Below the pieces are notes generated by a model that saw nothing but the letters and a program-made list of their open reading frames with translations, did not search any database and was not told the origin of the DNA. A DNA stretch of 64,000 nt from Gammaproteobacteria bacterium 45_16_T64 (GTDB taxonomy: Bacteria; Pseudomonadota; Gammaproteobacteria; Pseudomonadales; Ketobacteraceae). Shown one piece after another: positions 26,864-34,935 of this stretch. The position numbers and the translations under genes were made by a program. The stretch spans positions 286,031-350,030 of the forward strand of contig MABD01000037.1 of the NCBI GenBank assembly GCA_002162955.1, written 5' to 3'. Within the stretch, counting starts at the first letter, position 1. Each line of letters begins with the position of its first letter.

Positions 26864-27928
26864 CTACGCTTGTTCGCCAAAGGTCATTTCTGCGCCGATT
26901 TTGGCATTCGGGTTTAACAACCACTGATGTAAACGGTTCTTATGGAACCCTGCGTGACCCCAGAATTTGTCCAGTGCCCAAGAGCGCTTCATCCAAATGT
27001 GCAAATCACATTCCCAGGTATAACCCATCGCGCCAAACGACTGAATACTGTTCTTAGCCGCTAATAATGCAGCCTCACCCGCCACTACTTTTGCGTGAGA
27101 TACCGCAAAATCTGCATGAGCCGGATTTTGTACCACCGTATAAGCAGCACGGTATAACGGCGCTTTGGCGAATTCAGTTTTCACCGCGCAATTGGCCATA
27201 TGATGCTTCAATGCTTGGTTAACGCCAATAGGCTTGCCAAACTGCAATCGGTCTGTGGTGTACTGAACCGACATCGCAACCATCTGCTCCGCAAGACCAA
27301 CCATCTGTGCAGCGGCACCCAGCGCACCGCGATTCAATGTCGCAGCTAATAACGCAACGCCTTCAGCACCAGAGGCTAAGCAGGTTTCATCGTTGCCTTC
27401 CCATTTAACCGTAAATAAACGGCGAGAAGGATCAACACTTTTCTCTGCGATAAGCTCAACTTGATCTTTAGGGACTAAATGTACCTGGTCACCCTTAGGC
27501 AACAATAGATAGTCAGCAACATGTGCGTCGCTAACTAAATTATTCGCAGCATGACCAACAGCAATCATTACCTCACCGCTGACAATTTTTTCTAGCAATG
27601 ACGCACAACGAGCATCCGTATCTGCCAAGCTTGCGAGTAGCGGTGTTGCGACTAATACGGTTTCAACTAATGGTTCCGGTAATGCGTAACGTCCACATTC
27701 TTGCGCTAGCAAAATGAAATCTAATTCATTCATGCCAAGACCACCGTATGCTTCTGGAACTAGCATACCGGTAAGGCCAAGCTCAACCATTTGTGTCCAT
27801 AACTCTGAGTTACGACCAGTATCGGTATCCCACGATGCACGGATAGATTCGGCTGTCACTTCACCTTGTAAAAATTCTTTGACGCTTTCACAAAATAGCA
27901 ACTGATCTTCGGTAAATGTAAAGTCCAT
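26864..27928 (-). CDS. Acyl-CoA dehydrogenase
   Basis: A 354-aa acyl-CoA dehydrogenase, shorter than the usual 380-400, with a simplified middle domain. It starts MDFTFTEDQLLFCESVKEFLQGEV and has PEAYGGLGMNELDFILLAQECGRYALPEPLVE. The FAD region is QYTTDRLQFGKPIGVNQALKHHMANC and SFGAMGYTWECDLHIWMKRSWAL. It follows the next dehydrogenase gene by 12 bp, so the two are likely subunits of one heteromeric enzyme of the FadE31/32/33 class used on the C/D-ring remnant. Confidence 0.88.
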   Translation of the reverse strand: MDFTFTEDQLLFCESVKEFLQGEVTAESIRASWDTDTGRNSELWTQMVELGLTGMLVPEAYGGLGMNELDFILLAQECGRYALPEPLVETVLVATPLLASLADTDARCASLLEKIVSGEVMIAVGHAANNLVSDAHVADYLLLPKGDQVHLVPKDQVELIAEKSVDPSRRLFTVKWEGNDETCLASGAEGVALLAATLNRGALGAAAQMVGLAEQMVAMSVQYTTDRLQFGKPIGVNQALKHHMANCAVKTEFAKAPLYRAAYTVVQNPAHADFAVSHAKVVAGEAALLAAKNSIQSFGAMGYTWECDLHIWMKRSWALDKFWGHAGFHKNRLHQWLLNPNAKIGAEMTFGEQA

Positions 27929-27940
27929 GATTCTTAACTC

Positions 27941-29104
27941 CTATTTACGCGGCATGCCAAGCAAACGCTCAGCAATGATGTTGCGTTGAATTTCATTGGT
28001 ACCGGCGTAGATTGGTCCAGACTGAGCAAACATAAAGCCATCTAGCCATTCGCCCACATCGCCAGCATTCGGAGATGAAGGTAATAACTCGGCACGAGAT
28101 GCGAGAATACTCATCGCGGTCTCATGCATAAGCTGATCGAGTTCAGACCAGAATATTTTGTTCACTGAGGATTCAGAACCAATCTTGCCACCCTTCATCA
28201 AACGCGAAGCAGTTTGGTAAGTGGATAGTGCGTAAGCCTCTGCATCCATATAGGACTTAACCACTGCATTTTCGATACTAAGATCCATAATGTCGTTGGC
28301 ATGTTCACGGTACAGAGACACCAAACGCTTAGCCGTTTCTTGGAAACGCGCAGGGCTACGTAACATCAAGCCACGTTCAAATCCGGCCGTCGCCATGGCG
28401 ATATTCCACCCTTCACCTTCACCACCTAAACGGTTCGATACGGGCACGCGTACATCGTCAAAAAATATTTCCGCAAAACCCGGTAAACCATCTAACTGAG
28501 GAATAGGTCGAACGGTAACACCCGGCGCATCAAGAGGTACAAAGACAAACGAGAGACCTTTATGACGCTCTGAATCTGCATCGGTTCTAAAGATACAGAA
28601 TACCCAGTCGGCAAATACTGCGCGAGTAGACCACACCTTCTGACCATTAATGACGTATTCATCACCATCACGAATTGCTTTCGAACGAATCGCAGCCATA
28701 TCACTACCGGCACCCGGCTCAGACCAGCCCTGGGCCCACATTTCTTCGCCGCTGGCCATCTTGCTAATAAAGCGTTCTTTCTGCTCAGGCGTACCGTATT
28801 CCATCAAGGTAGGGCCCAATAAGAAAATACCGTTTTGGTTGACGCGAAGCGGCGCTTTGGCACGGTAATACTCTTCTTCAAATATTAACCATTCGATAAG
28901 GTTACAACCACGACCGCCATACTCTTTCGGCCACGTCACCATGCCCCAGTTACCTTTTGCGAGGGTCTTTTCCCACTCTCGGTGCTGCTCGAAACCTTCC
29001 GCGGTATCGAATGATTGCAAAGGTTCTGCCGGAATATTCGCCGCTAGCCATTCACGTACTTCTTTACGAAATGCGTTTTGTTCAGGTGTGTAATTTAAAT
29101 CCAT
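27941..29104 (-). CDS. Acyl-CoA dehydrogenase
   Basis: A 387-aa acyl-CoA dehydrogenase of steroid-cluster type: MDLNYTPEQNAFRKEVREWLAANIP, MVTWPKEYGGRGCN, MWAQGWSEPGAGSDMAAIRSKA, GFERGLMLRSPARFQE and YAGTNEIQRNIIAERLLGMPRK. It lies 12 bp from echA20 upstream and 12 bp from its probable partner downstream, so tight coupling is likely. Its exact position in the pathway (FadE31/32/33 equivalents) cannot be settled without alignment. Confidence 0.9.
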   Translation of the reverse strand: MDLNYTPEQNAFRKEVREWLAANIPAEPLQSFDTAEGFEQHREWEKTLAKGNWGMVTWPKEYGGRGCNLIEWLIFEEEYYRAKAPLRVNQNGIFLLGPTLMEYGTPEQKERFISKMASGEEMWAQGWSEPGAGSDMAAIRSKAIRDGDEYVINGQKVWSTRAVFADWVFCIFRTDADSERHKGLSFVFVPLDAPGVTVRPIPQLDGLPGFAEIFFDDVRVPVSNRLGGEGEGWNIAMATAGFERGLMLRSPARFQETAKRLVSLYREHANDIMDLSIENAVVKSYMDAEAYALSTYQTASRLMKGGKIGSESSVNKIFWSELDQLMHETAMSILASRAELLPSSPNAGDVGEWLDGFMFAQSGPIYAGTNEIQRNIIAERLLGMPRK

Positions 29105-29116
29105 CAGAAACGCCCT

Positions 29117-29869
29117 CTATTCAGAAAAACTAGCATCACGTTTTTCAACAAACGCATCTCTAGCTTCTTGTGAGTCACCTTCGGTGTAGGCTTGCAGAGT
29201 AAAGCCTTGCTCCCAACGGTATTTAACTTCTAGGTCACCATCTTCAATACCCGTTAGCGCTTCTTTGGCTAGCTGGATCATCGGTGAACTCTTCTCTGCA
29301 ATTTTTGCTGCAATCGATAATGCAACGTCACGCAACTCATCTTTAGGCACAACACGCTCTACCGCACCAAGACGATAAGCTTCCTGAGCATCGATAAACT
29401 CACCGGTAAAATACATATAACGCACTTTCTGCACAGGGAACATACGCTGTAAATGCGCGCCGCCGCCCATGGCACCACGATCCACTTCAGGCACACCAAA
29501 ACGTGCACAATCAGAGGCAACAATAATATCCGCTGCACCGGAAATTCCGATACCACCACCTAACACAAATCCGTGCAAGGCAACAATGACAGGCTTGGGG
29601 TTACGATGAATTGCTTCGAACGTATCGTAGTTACCCTTGTTGACCGCAACGATCTTAGTGCTATCTGCCGCCAACTCTTTAATGTCAACGCCAGCACAAA
29701 ATCCTTTACCATCGGCACGAATCACAATAACGTGCACGCTGTCATCTTGGCCTAGCGCATTAATATGAGCGGCAATTGCGGCCCATTCTTTGCTATCAAA
29801 TGCGTTGACCGGTGGCTTGCAGAAAACCATTTCTGCAATGCCGTTATTAATTGATGTTTCAAAAGCCAT
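29117..29869 (-). CDS. echA20: EchA20-like ring hydrolase of the crotonase family
   Basis: A 250-aa crotonase-fold protein resembling mycobacterial EchA20 (Rv3550), which opens a ring of the bicyclic HIEC-CoA. Corresponding phrases are VNAFDSKEWAAIA, VIRADGKGFCAGVDIKEL (oxyanion loop), GFVLGGGIGISGAADIIVASDCARFGVPEVDRGAMGGGAHLQRM and YRWEQGFTLQ. The combination with ipdC, ipdA and ipdB immediately upstream in the transcript supports the assignment over an ordinary enoyl-CoA hydratase. Confidence 0.9.
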   Translation of the reverse strand: MAFETSINNGIAEMVFCKPPVNAFDSKEWAAIAAHINALGQDDSVHVIVIRADGKGFCAGVDIKELAADSTKIVAVNKGNYDTFEAIHRNPKPVIVALHGFVLGGGIGISGAADIIVASDCARFGVPEVDRGAMGGGAHLQRMFPVQKVRYMYFTGEFIDAQEAYRLGAVERVVPKDELRDVALSIAAKIAEKSSPMIQLAKEALTGIEDGDLEVKYRWEQGFTLQAYTEGDSQEARDAFVEKRDASFSE

Positions 29870-29895
29870 GTGCTTTTCTCCTGTACGGGTTGCGG

Positions 29896-30999
29896 TTATA
29901 TCTCGGCAACCGATGGATTATTTTTTTGTTCTGCTGACGTAACGTTACCGCTCAAACGATTCAATCGTGCAAGGGTCTCACTGGCTTCAGCAACAATAGA
30001 GGCGATAAGATCAGCACCTTTTGGTAAGTCTTTAATCGCGCCCGCGATTTGTCCGCTAGGAAGCACACCCTGATCAGGATGTCCTTTTACCATCGCTTCT
30101 TGGATCATTACTGGCGCATTACCTGCCATCATGGTTTGACCTAAAGTCATACCGTTGGCTTTTTTCATTTTCCATGCAGACATCAGCATCGGAATTAATG
30201 CACCTTTACTGAATTCCAAGCCATTCTTGATCGCTAGCAATAAGATACCCAAACCCGTTTTACTGTGGAGCTGTTTAAGGTAAGGGTTATTGATCATGCG
30301 CTGTGGCATGCCATCCAACTTGGTACTGACAATAATTTGCTCTGTTGATGCGCCGATATACTTTTCTTTGGTCGTTGCAGGCACAGGGCTTTCTTTTGTC
30401 ATGAGGAAACGTGTCCCCATCGCAATACCTTCTGCGCCAAAAGACAATGCAGAGATCAATCCACGTCCGTCTTTAAAACCACCTGCCGCGATTACGGGAA
30501 CATCTAACGCATCAACCACTTGAGGCAGTAAGATATTGCTAGCAACGGCTCCTGTATGCCCACCACCTTCGCCGCCTTGAACAACCACGGCATCTGCTCC
30601 CATCTCTACCGCTTTCACTGCGTGCTTTAACGCACCCACCGTAGGGATACAGACAATATTGGCATCCTTGAGTTTTTGAATCATGCTCTTCGCCGGTGAA
30701 CGGCTATAACTCACCGCCCTTACCTTATGCTTGATGCAAATATCAATGATCTCATTTGCGCCAGGGGTATACATATGGAAATTAACACCAAACGGTTTAT
30801 CGGTTTTGGATTTAATTTCTTTTATCCCGTCTTCCACTTCTTGCGGTGTCATTACTGCACCCGCAAGAAAGCCGAAGGCACCCGCATTACAGGTAGACGC
30901 CACAAGTGTTGGATCTGCAATCCACCCCATTGCGGTTTGAATAATTGGATATTCACATCCAAGCAATTCACATAGTCGAGTATTTAGCGCTGTAGCCAT
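29896..30999 (-). CDS. ipdC: IpdC-like flavin-dependent enzyme
   Basis: A 367-aa protein of the nitronate monooxygenase/enoyl reductase II TIM-barrel family. Its sequence follows mycobacterial IpdC (Rv3553): LLGCEYPIIQTAMGW, DKPFGVNFHMYTPGA, VVVQGGEGGGHTGAVAS, VPVIAAGGFKDGRGLISALSFGAEGIAMGTRFLMT (phosphate-binding FMN site) and GQIAGAIKDLP. IpdC acts on a hydroxy-indene-carboxyl-CoA before ring C cleavage. It lies between the Ltp-type thiolase and echA20 genes. Confidence 0.9.
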   Translation of the reverse strand: MATALNTRLCELLGCEYPIIQTAMGWIADPTLVASTCNAGAFGFLAGAVMTPQEVEDGIKEIKSKTDKPFGVNFHMYTPGANEIIDICIKHKVRAVSYSRSPAKSMIQKLKDANIVCIPTVGALKHAVKAVEMGADAVVVQGGEGGGHTGAVASNILLPQVVDALDVPVIAAGGFKDGRGLISALSFGAEGIAMGTRFLMTKESPVPATTKEKYIGASTEQIIVSTKLDGMPQRMINNPYLKQLHSKTGLGILLLAIKNGLEFSKGALIPMLMSAWKMKKANGMTLGQTMMAGNAPVMIQEAMVKGHPDQGVLPSGQIAGAIKDLPKGADLIASIVAEASETLARLNRLSGNVTSAEQKNNPSVAEI

Positions 31000-31008
31000 G
31001 ATTATTCC

Positions 31009-31050
31009 CGCTTTTTAACGATTACTTCTTAACGATTATTTCTTAACAAT
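31009..31050 (-). repeat. 14-bp tandem repeat spanning a stop codon
   Basis: On the minus strand three 14-base units read ATTGTTAAGAAATA, ATCGTTAAGAAGTA and ATCGTTAAAAAGCG. The first carries the final Lys-Lys codons and TAA of the Ltp-type gene. Confidence 0.8.
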
Positions 31051-32217
31051 GACAGAAGAACCATGACCAAATAGCCCTTGGTTCGCCGTAATACCCACCT
31101 TGGCATTCGCGACCTGACGTTCGCCAGCTTGACCGCGTAACTGCCAAGTCAATTCACAAATTTGTGAAATCGCTTGCGCCGGTACGGCTTCACCAAAACA
31201 CGCCAAACCACCTGATGCATTCACCGGTAAGCGCCCGCCAACTTTAGTGGCACCTTCACGTACTAACTGAGCGGCTTGTCCACGTTCACACAATTGCAAA
31301 TCTTCGATCCAATCCAGTTCCAACGCTGTCGATAGGTCATACACTTCTGCAAGACTAATATCTTCAGGGCCGATGCCAGCTTCTTCATACGCTTTCTTTG
31401 GCAATGCTGCACGGAAACTTTGTGCATCAACAATCGCACCAGAGTCTGTGGCAATATCCGGCATTTCAATGACCGAAGAGGCATACGTCGGTGTTACTGT
31501 AGAGATCGCAGCCACTTTCACTGAGTCTGCTTTGCCCATTTTCTTCGCATATTCCATACTACACACAACCAATGCAGCGCCACCGTCAGAGGTTGCACAG
31601 ATATCCATTAACCGTAATGGGTCAGCAACCATGGCAGAGGCAGCAACATCCGCCGCAGTAAACTTCTTTTTGTATCGCGCATTGGGATTAGCGAAACCAT
31701 GCTCAGCATTTTTCACTTTAACCATTGCGAAATCTTCTTGAGTATCGCCGTACATTTCCATACGACGACGGGCATACAATGCAAAATAGGTCGGGTTAGT
31801 AATACCTAAATAGAAACGCACCCAATCCGGATCATCAGGGCGATAGCCCTTCTGAGGAGCCAAGAATCCTTTAGGAGTCGTATCAGCACCCACCACCAAC
31901 GCCACTTCACACTCTCCGGCTAAAATCTTAGCACGGGCTGCGGCTAACGCTTGTGAACCCGATGCGCAAGCTGCATAACTGGTATTCACTTCCGCACCTT
32001 GCCAACCTAATGCCTGTGCAAACGTAGCACCGGCAACATAACCTGGGTAACCACACCGCATCGTCGCTGCACCAGAGACAAATCCTACATCTTTCCAATC
32101 AATGCCCGCATCTTTGATGGCATCACGGGCGGCTTTTACACCGTACTCTACAAAATTCTTTCCCCACTTACCCCAGGGATGCATTCCAACGCCAAGTATT
32201 GCTATTTCATTTGACAT
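31036..32217 (-). CDS. Thiolase-like lipid-transfer protein (Ltp/SCP-x type), probable steroid aldolase subunit
   Basis: A 393-aa thiolase-fold protein of the non-decarboxylating lipid-transfer class: EIAILGVGMHPWGKWGKNFVEYGVKAARDAIKDAGIDW, YAACASGSQALAAARAKILAG, and the C-terminal NASGGLACFGEAVPAQA in place of the canonical GGAIALGHPLG. Such proteins (Ltp2 and relatives) pair with a DUF35 partner to perform the retro-aldol cleavage that removes a C3/C2 unit from the steroid side chain. A DUF35 gene lies 17 bp upstream, as expected. The ATG at 32217 follows GGGGGATTG; an upstream extension of the frame is unsupported. Confidence 0.87.
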   Translation of the reverse strand: MSNEIAILGVGMHPWGKWGKNFVEYGVKAARDAIKDAGIDWKDVGFVSGAATMRCGYPGYVAGATFAQALGWQGAEVNTSYAACASGSQALAAARAKILAGECEVALVVGADTTPKGFLAPQKGYRPDDPDWVRFYLGITNPTYFALYARRRMEMYGDTQEDFAMVKVKNAEHGFANPNARYKKKFTAADVAASAMVADPLRLMDICATSDGGAALVVCSMEYAKKMGKADSVKVAAISTVTPTYASSVIEMPDIATDSGAIVDAQSFRAALPKKAYEEAGIGPEDISLAEVYDLSTALELDWIEDLQLCERGQAAQLVREGATKVGGRLPVNASGGLACFGEAVPAQAISQICELTWQLRGQAGERQVANAKVGITANQGLFGHGSSVIVKK

Positions 32218-32234
32218 ATTTTCAATCCCCCAGG

Positions 32235-32672
32235 TTAAGCCGAAACCGGCTTCCATTTCCAAGTTACTTTTTCGGTTTCGTCATCTTCGTGCAATGTTTC
32301 TAGCACCAATTCCATTTCCATACCGGCCTTTAGATCAGAGACATTTACGCCTGTGATCACTTGCCCTAGTACCGTCATTTTCTCAGCTTCAAGTTCCACT
32401 GCTGCAATTGTGTAAGGCACATAAGGGTCAGCCGCAACAAAAGGCTCTGGTGGCTTGTAACAAGCGTTGGTGAACGACCAGATTTTACCGGTTCGGCTGA
32501 GCTTTACTTCAGAAAATTCTTCGCCTTCGCACGCAGGGTTCTTACAGAAGTTCTTCTGTTTAGGAAAATAAAATGTGCCACAGTCGCAACACTTAGAACC
32601 TAGCAAATGGGGCTTGTCTTCATCCATTGTGAACCAGCCTTCAATGGCGGGTTCCCTTTTCTTGGTACTCAT
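32235..32672 (-). CDS. DUF35 OB-fold/zinc-ribbon protein
   Basis: A 145-aa protein with an N-terminal rubredoxin-like zinc ribbon (CCDCGTFYFPKQKNFCKNPAC, about residues 28-49) and a C-terminal OB fold (GKIWSFTNACYKPP, VPYTIAAVELEAEKMTVLGQV). DUF35 proteins are obligate partners of Ltp-type thiolases, as in the Ltp2-ChsH2(DUF35) steroid aldolase. The start at 32672 is set by AGGAGAAGG; the longer frame upstream has no such site. It is followed 17 bp later by the Ltp gene. Confidence 0.9.
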   Translation of the reverse strand: MSTKKREPAIEGWFTMDEDKPHLLGSKCCDCGTFYFPKQKNFCKNPACEGEEFSEVKLSRTGKIWSFTNACYKPPEPFVAADPYVPYTIAAVELEAEKMTVLGQVITGVNVSDLKAGMEMELVLETLHEDDETEKVTWKWKPVSA

Positions 32673-32979
32673 TATCCTTCTCCTAGCGTATGCATCGGGA
32701 AAGCCGATTAATCTAAACCTAACGGCATGAATTGAATTCGTTACAGGACGACAAGAGTGGATCGAGCATGCAGACAACATACTCAATAGAGCGGCGGAAT
32801 TTGATCTATTGATTCAAATTCAATATGACGGGTAATACTGTCTTATTCAATCAGCTGCCGCGTTAGTTATTTCACTCGTGTCGTCACCGCTGATTGTTCT
32901 TCTGGATGCTCTTCTCAAGCATCCTAACGGCCAGTCACCTGACCGCTAGACTTCTATTCTTTCACTATCTTCTGGCTAA
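32673..32979. other. 307-bp intergenic gap within the leftward arm
   Basis: No gene is seen. It includes a 7-bp hairpin GGATGCT/AGCATCC at 32904-32924 and nearby imperfect dyads around 32929-32948. The hairpin lies just downstream of ipdB on the minus strand and lacks a long T run. It may be partial attenuation or a new promoter for the DUF35-Ltp segment. Confidence 0.5.
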
Positions 32980-33783
32980 TTAAGAACGATCCCCTGGAGG
33001 ATTATCTTTTATCTGCTTTGAACGCCAGTTTTGCGGATCAAGCTGACTGATAACCGCAAGCTGCTCTTCTGTGGGCGCTGGCGTAGTCGGTAAATCTGCC
33101 TCTGCATGCACTTCAAAGCCCGTATTTTCCAAGACTTGCTCGATAGAAATACCAGGATGCAAACTAATAACACGCAACATGTTATTAGGACCATTCCAAT
33201 CCATCACACACAGGTCAGTGATAACCAAACGGATATCGATATCGTCCATGGTGTAACCCTTTGGCAAACGCTCTGGGTTATAACCAATAGAACACACCAT
33301 GTCGCATTCGCCACCCATAAACACGCGCGTGTTATGGGTAGGTACAAAAAACGAGTTAGCGTGACAAATCGAATTGCCTGGGAATCCACGAGCACCTAAC
33401 ATTTGTACTTTAGGTTGATCATAGCTTCCGCCTAGTGCGGAGATATTCGATTGGCCGTACTTATCTATTTGAGTAGGCCCTACCATTGCGTGACGCTTAC
33501 CGCTCCACACGTTGTCAAAGATGCGAGAAAAACCCATCCAGGTTTCTTTCTGCTGTCCTTCATGAGAGCTACGACCACTCACGGGGTTTGGCTCTGACAA
33601 TAAATACGCTTCTGAATCAGTCATCATAAGATCCTGATTAAACGTCTTCATCGCAAGGCTTGCGGCCAAACGCGGTATCATGCCGATACCGGTTGCTAAT
33701 ACTTCTCCATCGTTACGAAACGCTTCTGCGCCCGCAACAATCATTAATTCTGCCAAGCTATATTCTGTCGCTGGTGTACTCAT
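32980..33783 (-). CDS. ipdB: IpdB, beta subunit of the COCHEA-CoA hydrolase
   Basis: A 267-aa protein of the CoA-transferase fold matching mycobacterial IpdB (Rv3552). IpdAB hydrolyses the last carbocyclic ring of the steroid nucleus rather than transferring CoA. Telling phrases are AEAFRNDGEVLATGIGMIPRLAASLA, MMTDSEAYLL, GKRHAMVGPTQIDKYGQSNISALG, GARGFPGNSICHANSFFV and LRVISLHPGIS. It starts 37 bp after the ipdA stop with GAGGAATT upstream. Confidence 0.92.
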   Translation of the reverse strand: MSTPATEYSLAELMIVAGAEAFRNDGEVLATGIGMIPRLAASLAMKTFNQDLMMTDSEAYLLSEPNPVSGRSSHEGQQKETWMGFSRIFDNVWSGKRHAMVGPTQIDKYGQSNISALGGSYDQPKVQMLGARGFPGNSICHANSFFVPTHNTRVFMGGECDMVCSIGYNPERLPKGYTMDDIDIRLVITDLCVMDWNGPNNMLRVISLHPGISIEQVLENTGFEVHAEADLPTTPAPTEEQLAVISQLDPQNWRSKQIKDNPPGDRS

Positions 33784-33820
33784 CTTAAATTCCTCTTACG
33801 CTAATATCACAATGGGCCGA

Positions 33821-34696
33821 TTAATAAACGGGGAGTGGCAATTTTTGGATTGCATCCAAACCACCGACCGACTGTTGATATTCTTCTTCTGACTTTCCAG
33901 AGACATACTTTTCAGCATAGGCTGCAAACCCGCCTTCTTTGGCCGATCCGTTGTATTCTTTAAAGTGTGGCACATCAAAACCGTAACTGGGTGCACATGA
34001 CGAAGGATGCGCGCCACCGGCAATTTCCACAACGCTCGTAGTCTGGCAACGTTCCCAGTACACACTGCGCGCTTCATCACCTTGGGTGAAGAAATCAGAT
34101 TCAACAATTTCTTCACAACTTACAATGGTCGTTTCCGCTGCACGTGCAAACCAATCATCCATATAGTGGTCAGGACTTGTGATCTGACATACGCCGCGCT
34201 TATCTGCACGGTTAACGTGTATGAGTGATACGTCTAACTTAAGTGCAGGCATTGCCACCCACTCTTTGTCATCGTATGGGCTATCGATAACCTTTAGATC
34301 ATCGCTATGCTTAATAACGTCCGTACCCAATCCAAGCGCAGTGGGAATATAAGGTACATTCCACGCCGCCGCTCGAAGGCCTAATAACATCATGCCTTCA
34401 TCGATTTCCATCACTTCGATAGATCCCGTCTGGCGAGCTTTACGAAAGTAAGGCTCTAAAGGAATAAAGTCCAAAGAGACAAAAGCAAAAACAACTTTCT
34501 TTACTTTGCCCGCAGCACATAACATGCCGACATCCGCACCACCGTACGATACAACGGTAAGATCTTTTACATCGGAACGTAGTAATTCACGAATCAACGC
34601 CATCGGCTTGCGACGAGGTCCCCAACCACCAATTCCAATCGTCATCCCATCTTTAATCTGGGCGACGGCTTCTTGTGCAGATAGCACTTTACTCAT
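33821..34696 (-). CDS. ipdA: IpdA, alpha subunit of the COCHEA-CoA hydrolase
   Basis: A 291-aa CoA-transferase-fold protein matching mycobacterial IpdA (Rv3551): GMTIGIGGWGPRRKPMALIRELLRSDVKDLTVVSYGGADVGMLCAAGKVKKV, EIDEGMMLLGLRAAAWNVPYIPT and EIAGGAHPSSCAPSYG. It is the first gene of the leftward arm. A strong GGAGG lies before its ATG. Its upstream region, shared divergently with fadD3, bears the third copy of the 20-bp motif, pointing to regulation of the whole arm from here. Confidence 0.92.
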   Translation of the reverse strand: MSKVLSAQEAVAQIKDGMTIGIGGWGPRRKPMALIRELLRSDVKDLTVVSYGGADVGMLCAAGKVKKVVFAFVSLDFIPLEPYFRKARQTGSIEVMEIDEGMMLLGLRAAAWNVPYIPTALGLGTDVIKHSDDLKVIDSPYDDKEWVAMPALKLDVSLIHVNRADKRGVCQITSPDHYMDDWFARAAETTIVSCEEIVESDFFTQGDEARSVYWERCQTTSVVEIAGGAHPSSCAPSYGFDVPHFKEYNGSAKEGGFAAYAEKYVSGKSEEEYQQSVGGLDAIQKLPLPVY

Positions 34697-34935
34697 AGGA
34701 AACCTCCATCGTTATGTTACTGCGGCCGGGCTATACCAACGTTTTGCTGATCAATAAACAGCCGGCCTTTAAGGATATGATTTATTATGCGTTGTTTGCT
34801 CACAAGACCCATCGTCAAAATGGACTAGGACAAGAGAAGGCGATTTAGCTACCTTCTTTACTATAGGAATACAGTAGCGCGAATGCCCTCTTTCTATTGG
34901 GTAAACCGCATAACACGACCACGAGCGAATTAACC
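34697..34935. promoter_or_regulatory. Divergent promoter region of the steroid island, with motif copy 3
   Basis: A 239-bp region between ipdA and fadD3. It holds CATCGTCAAAATGGACTAGG at 34810-34829, the third copy of the motif found upstream of the RND exporter and the wax ester synthase. It is 113 bp from ipdA and 106 bp from fadD3, so one regulator could act on both arms. Exact promoter boxes are not assigned. Confidence 0.65.
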
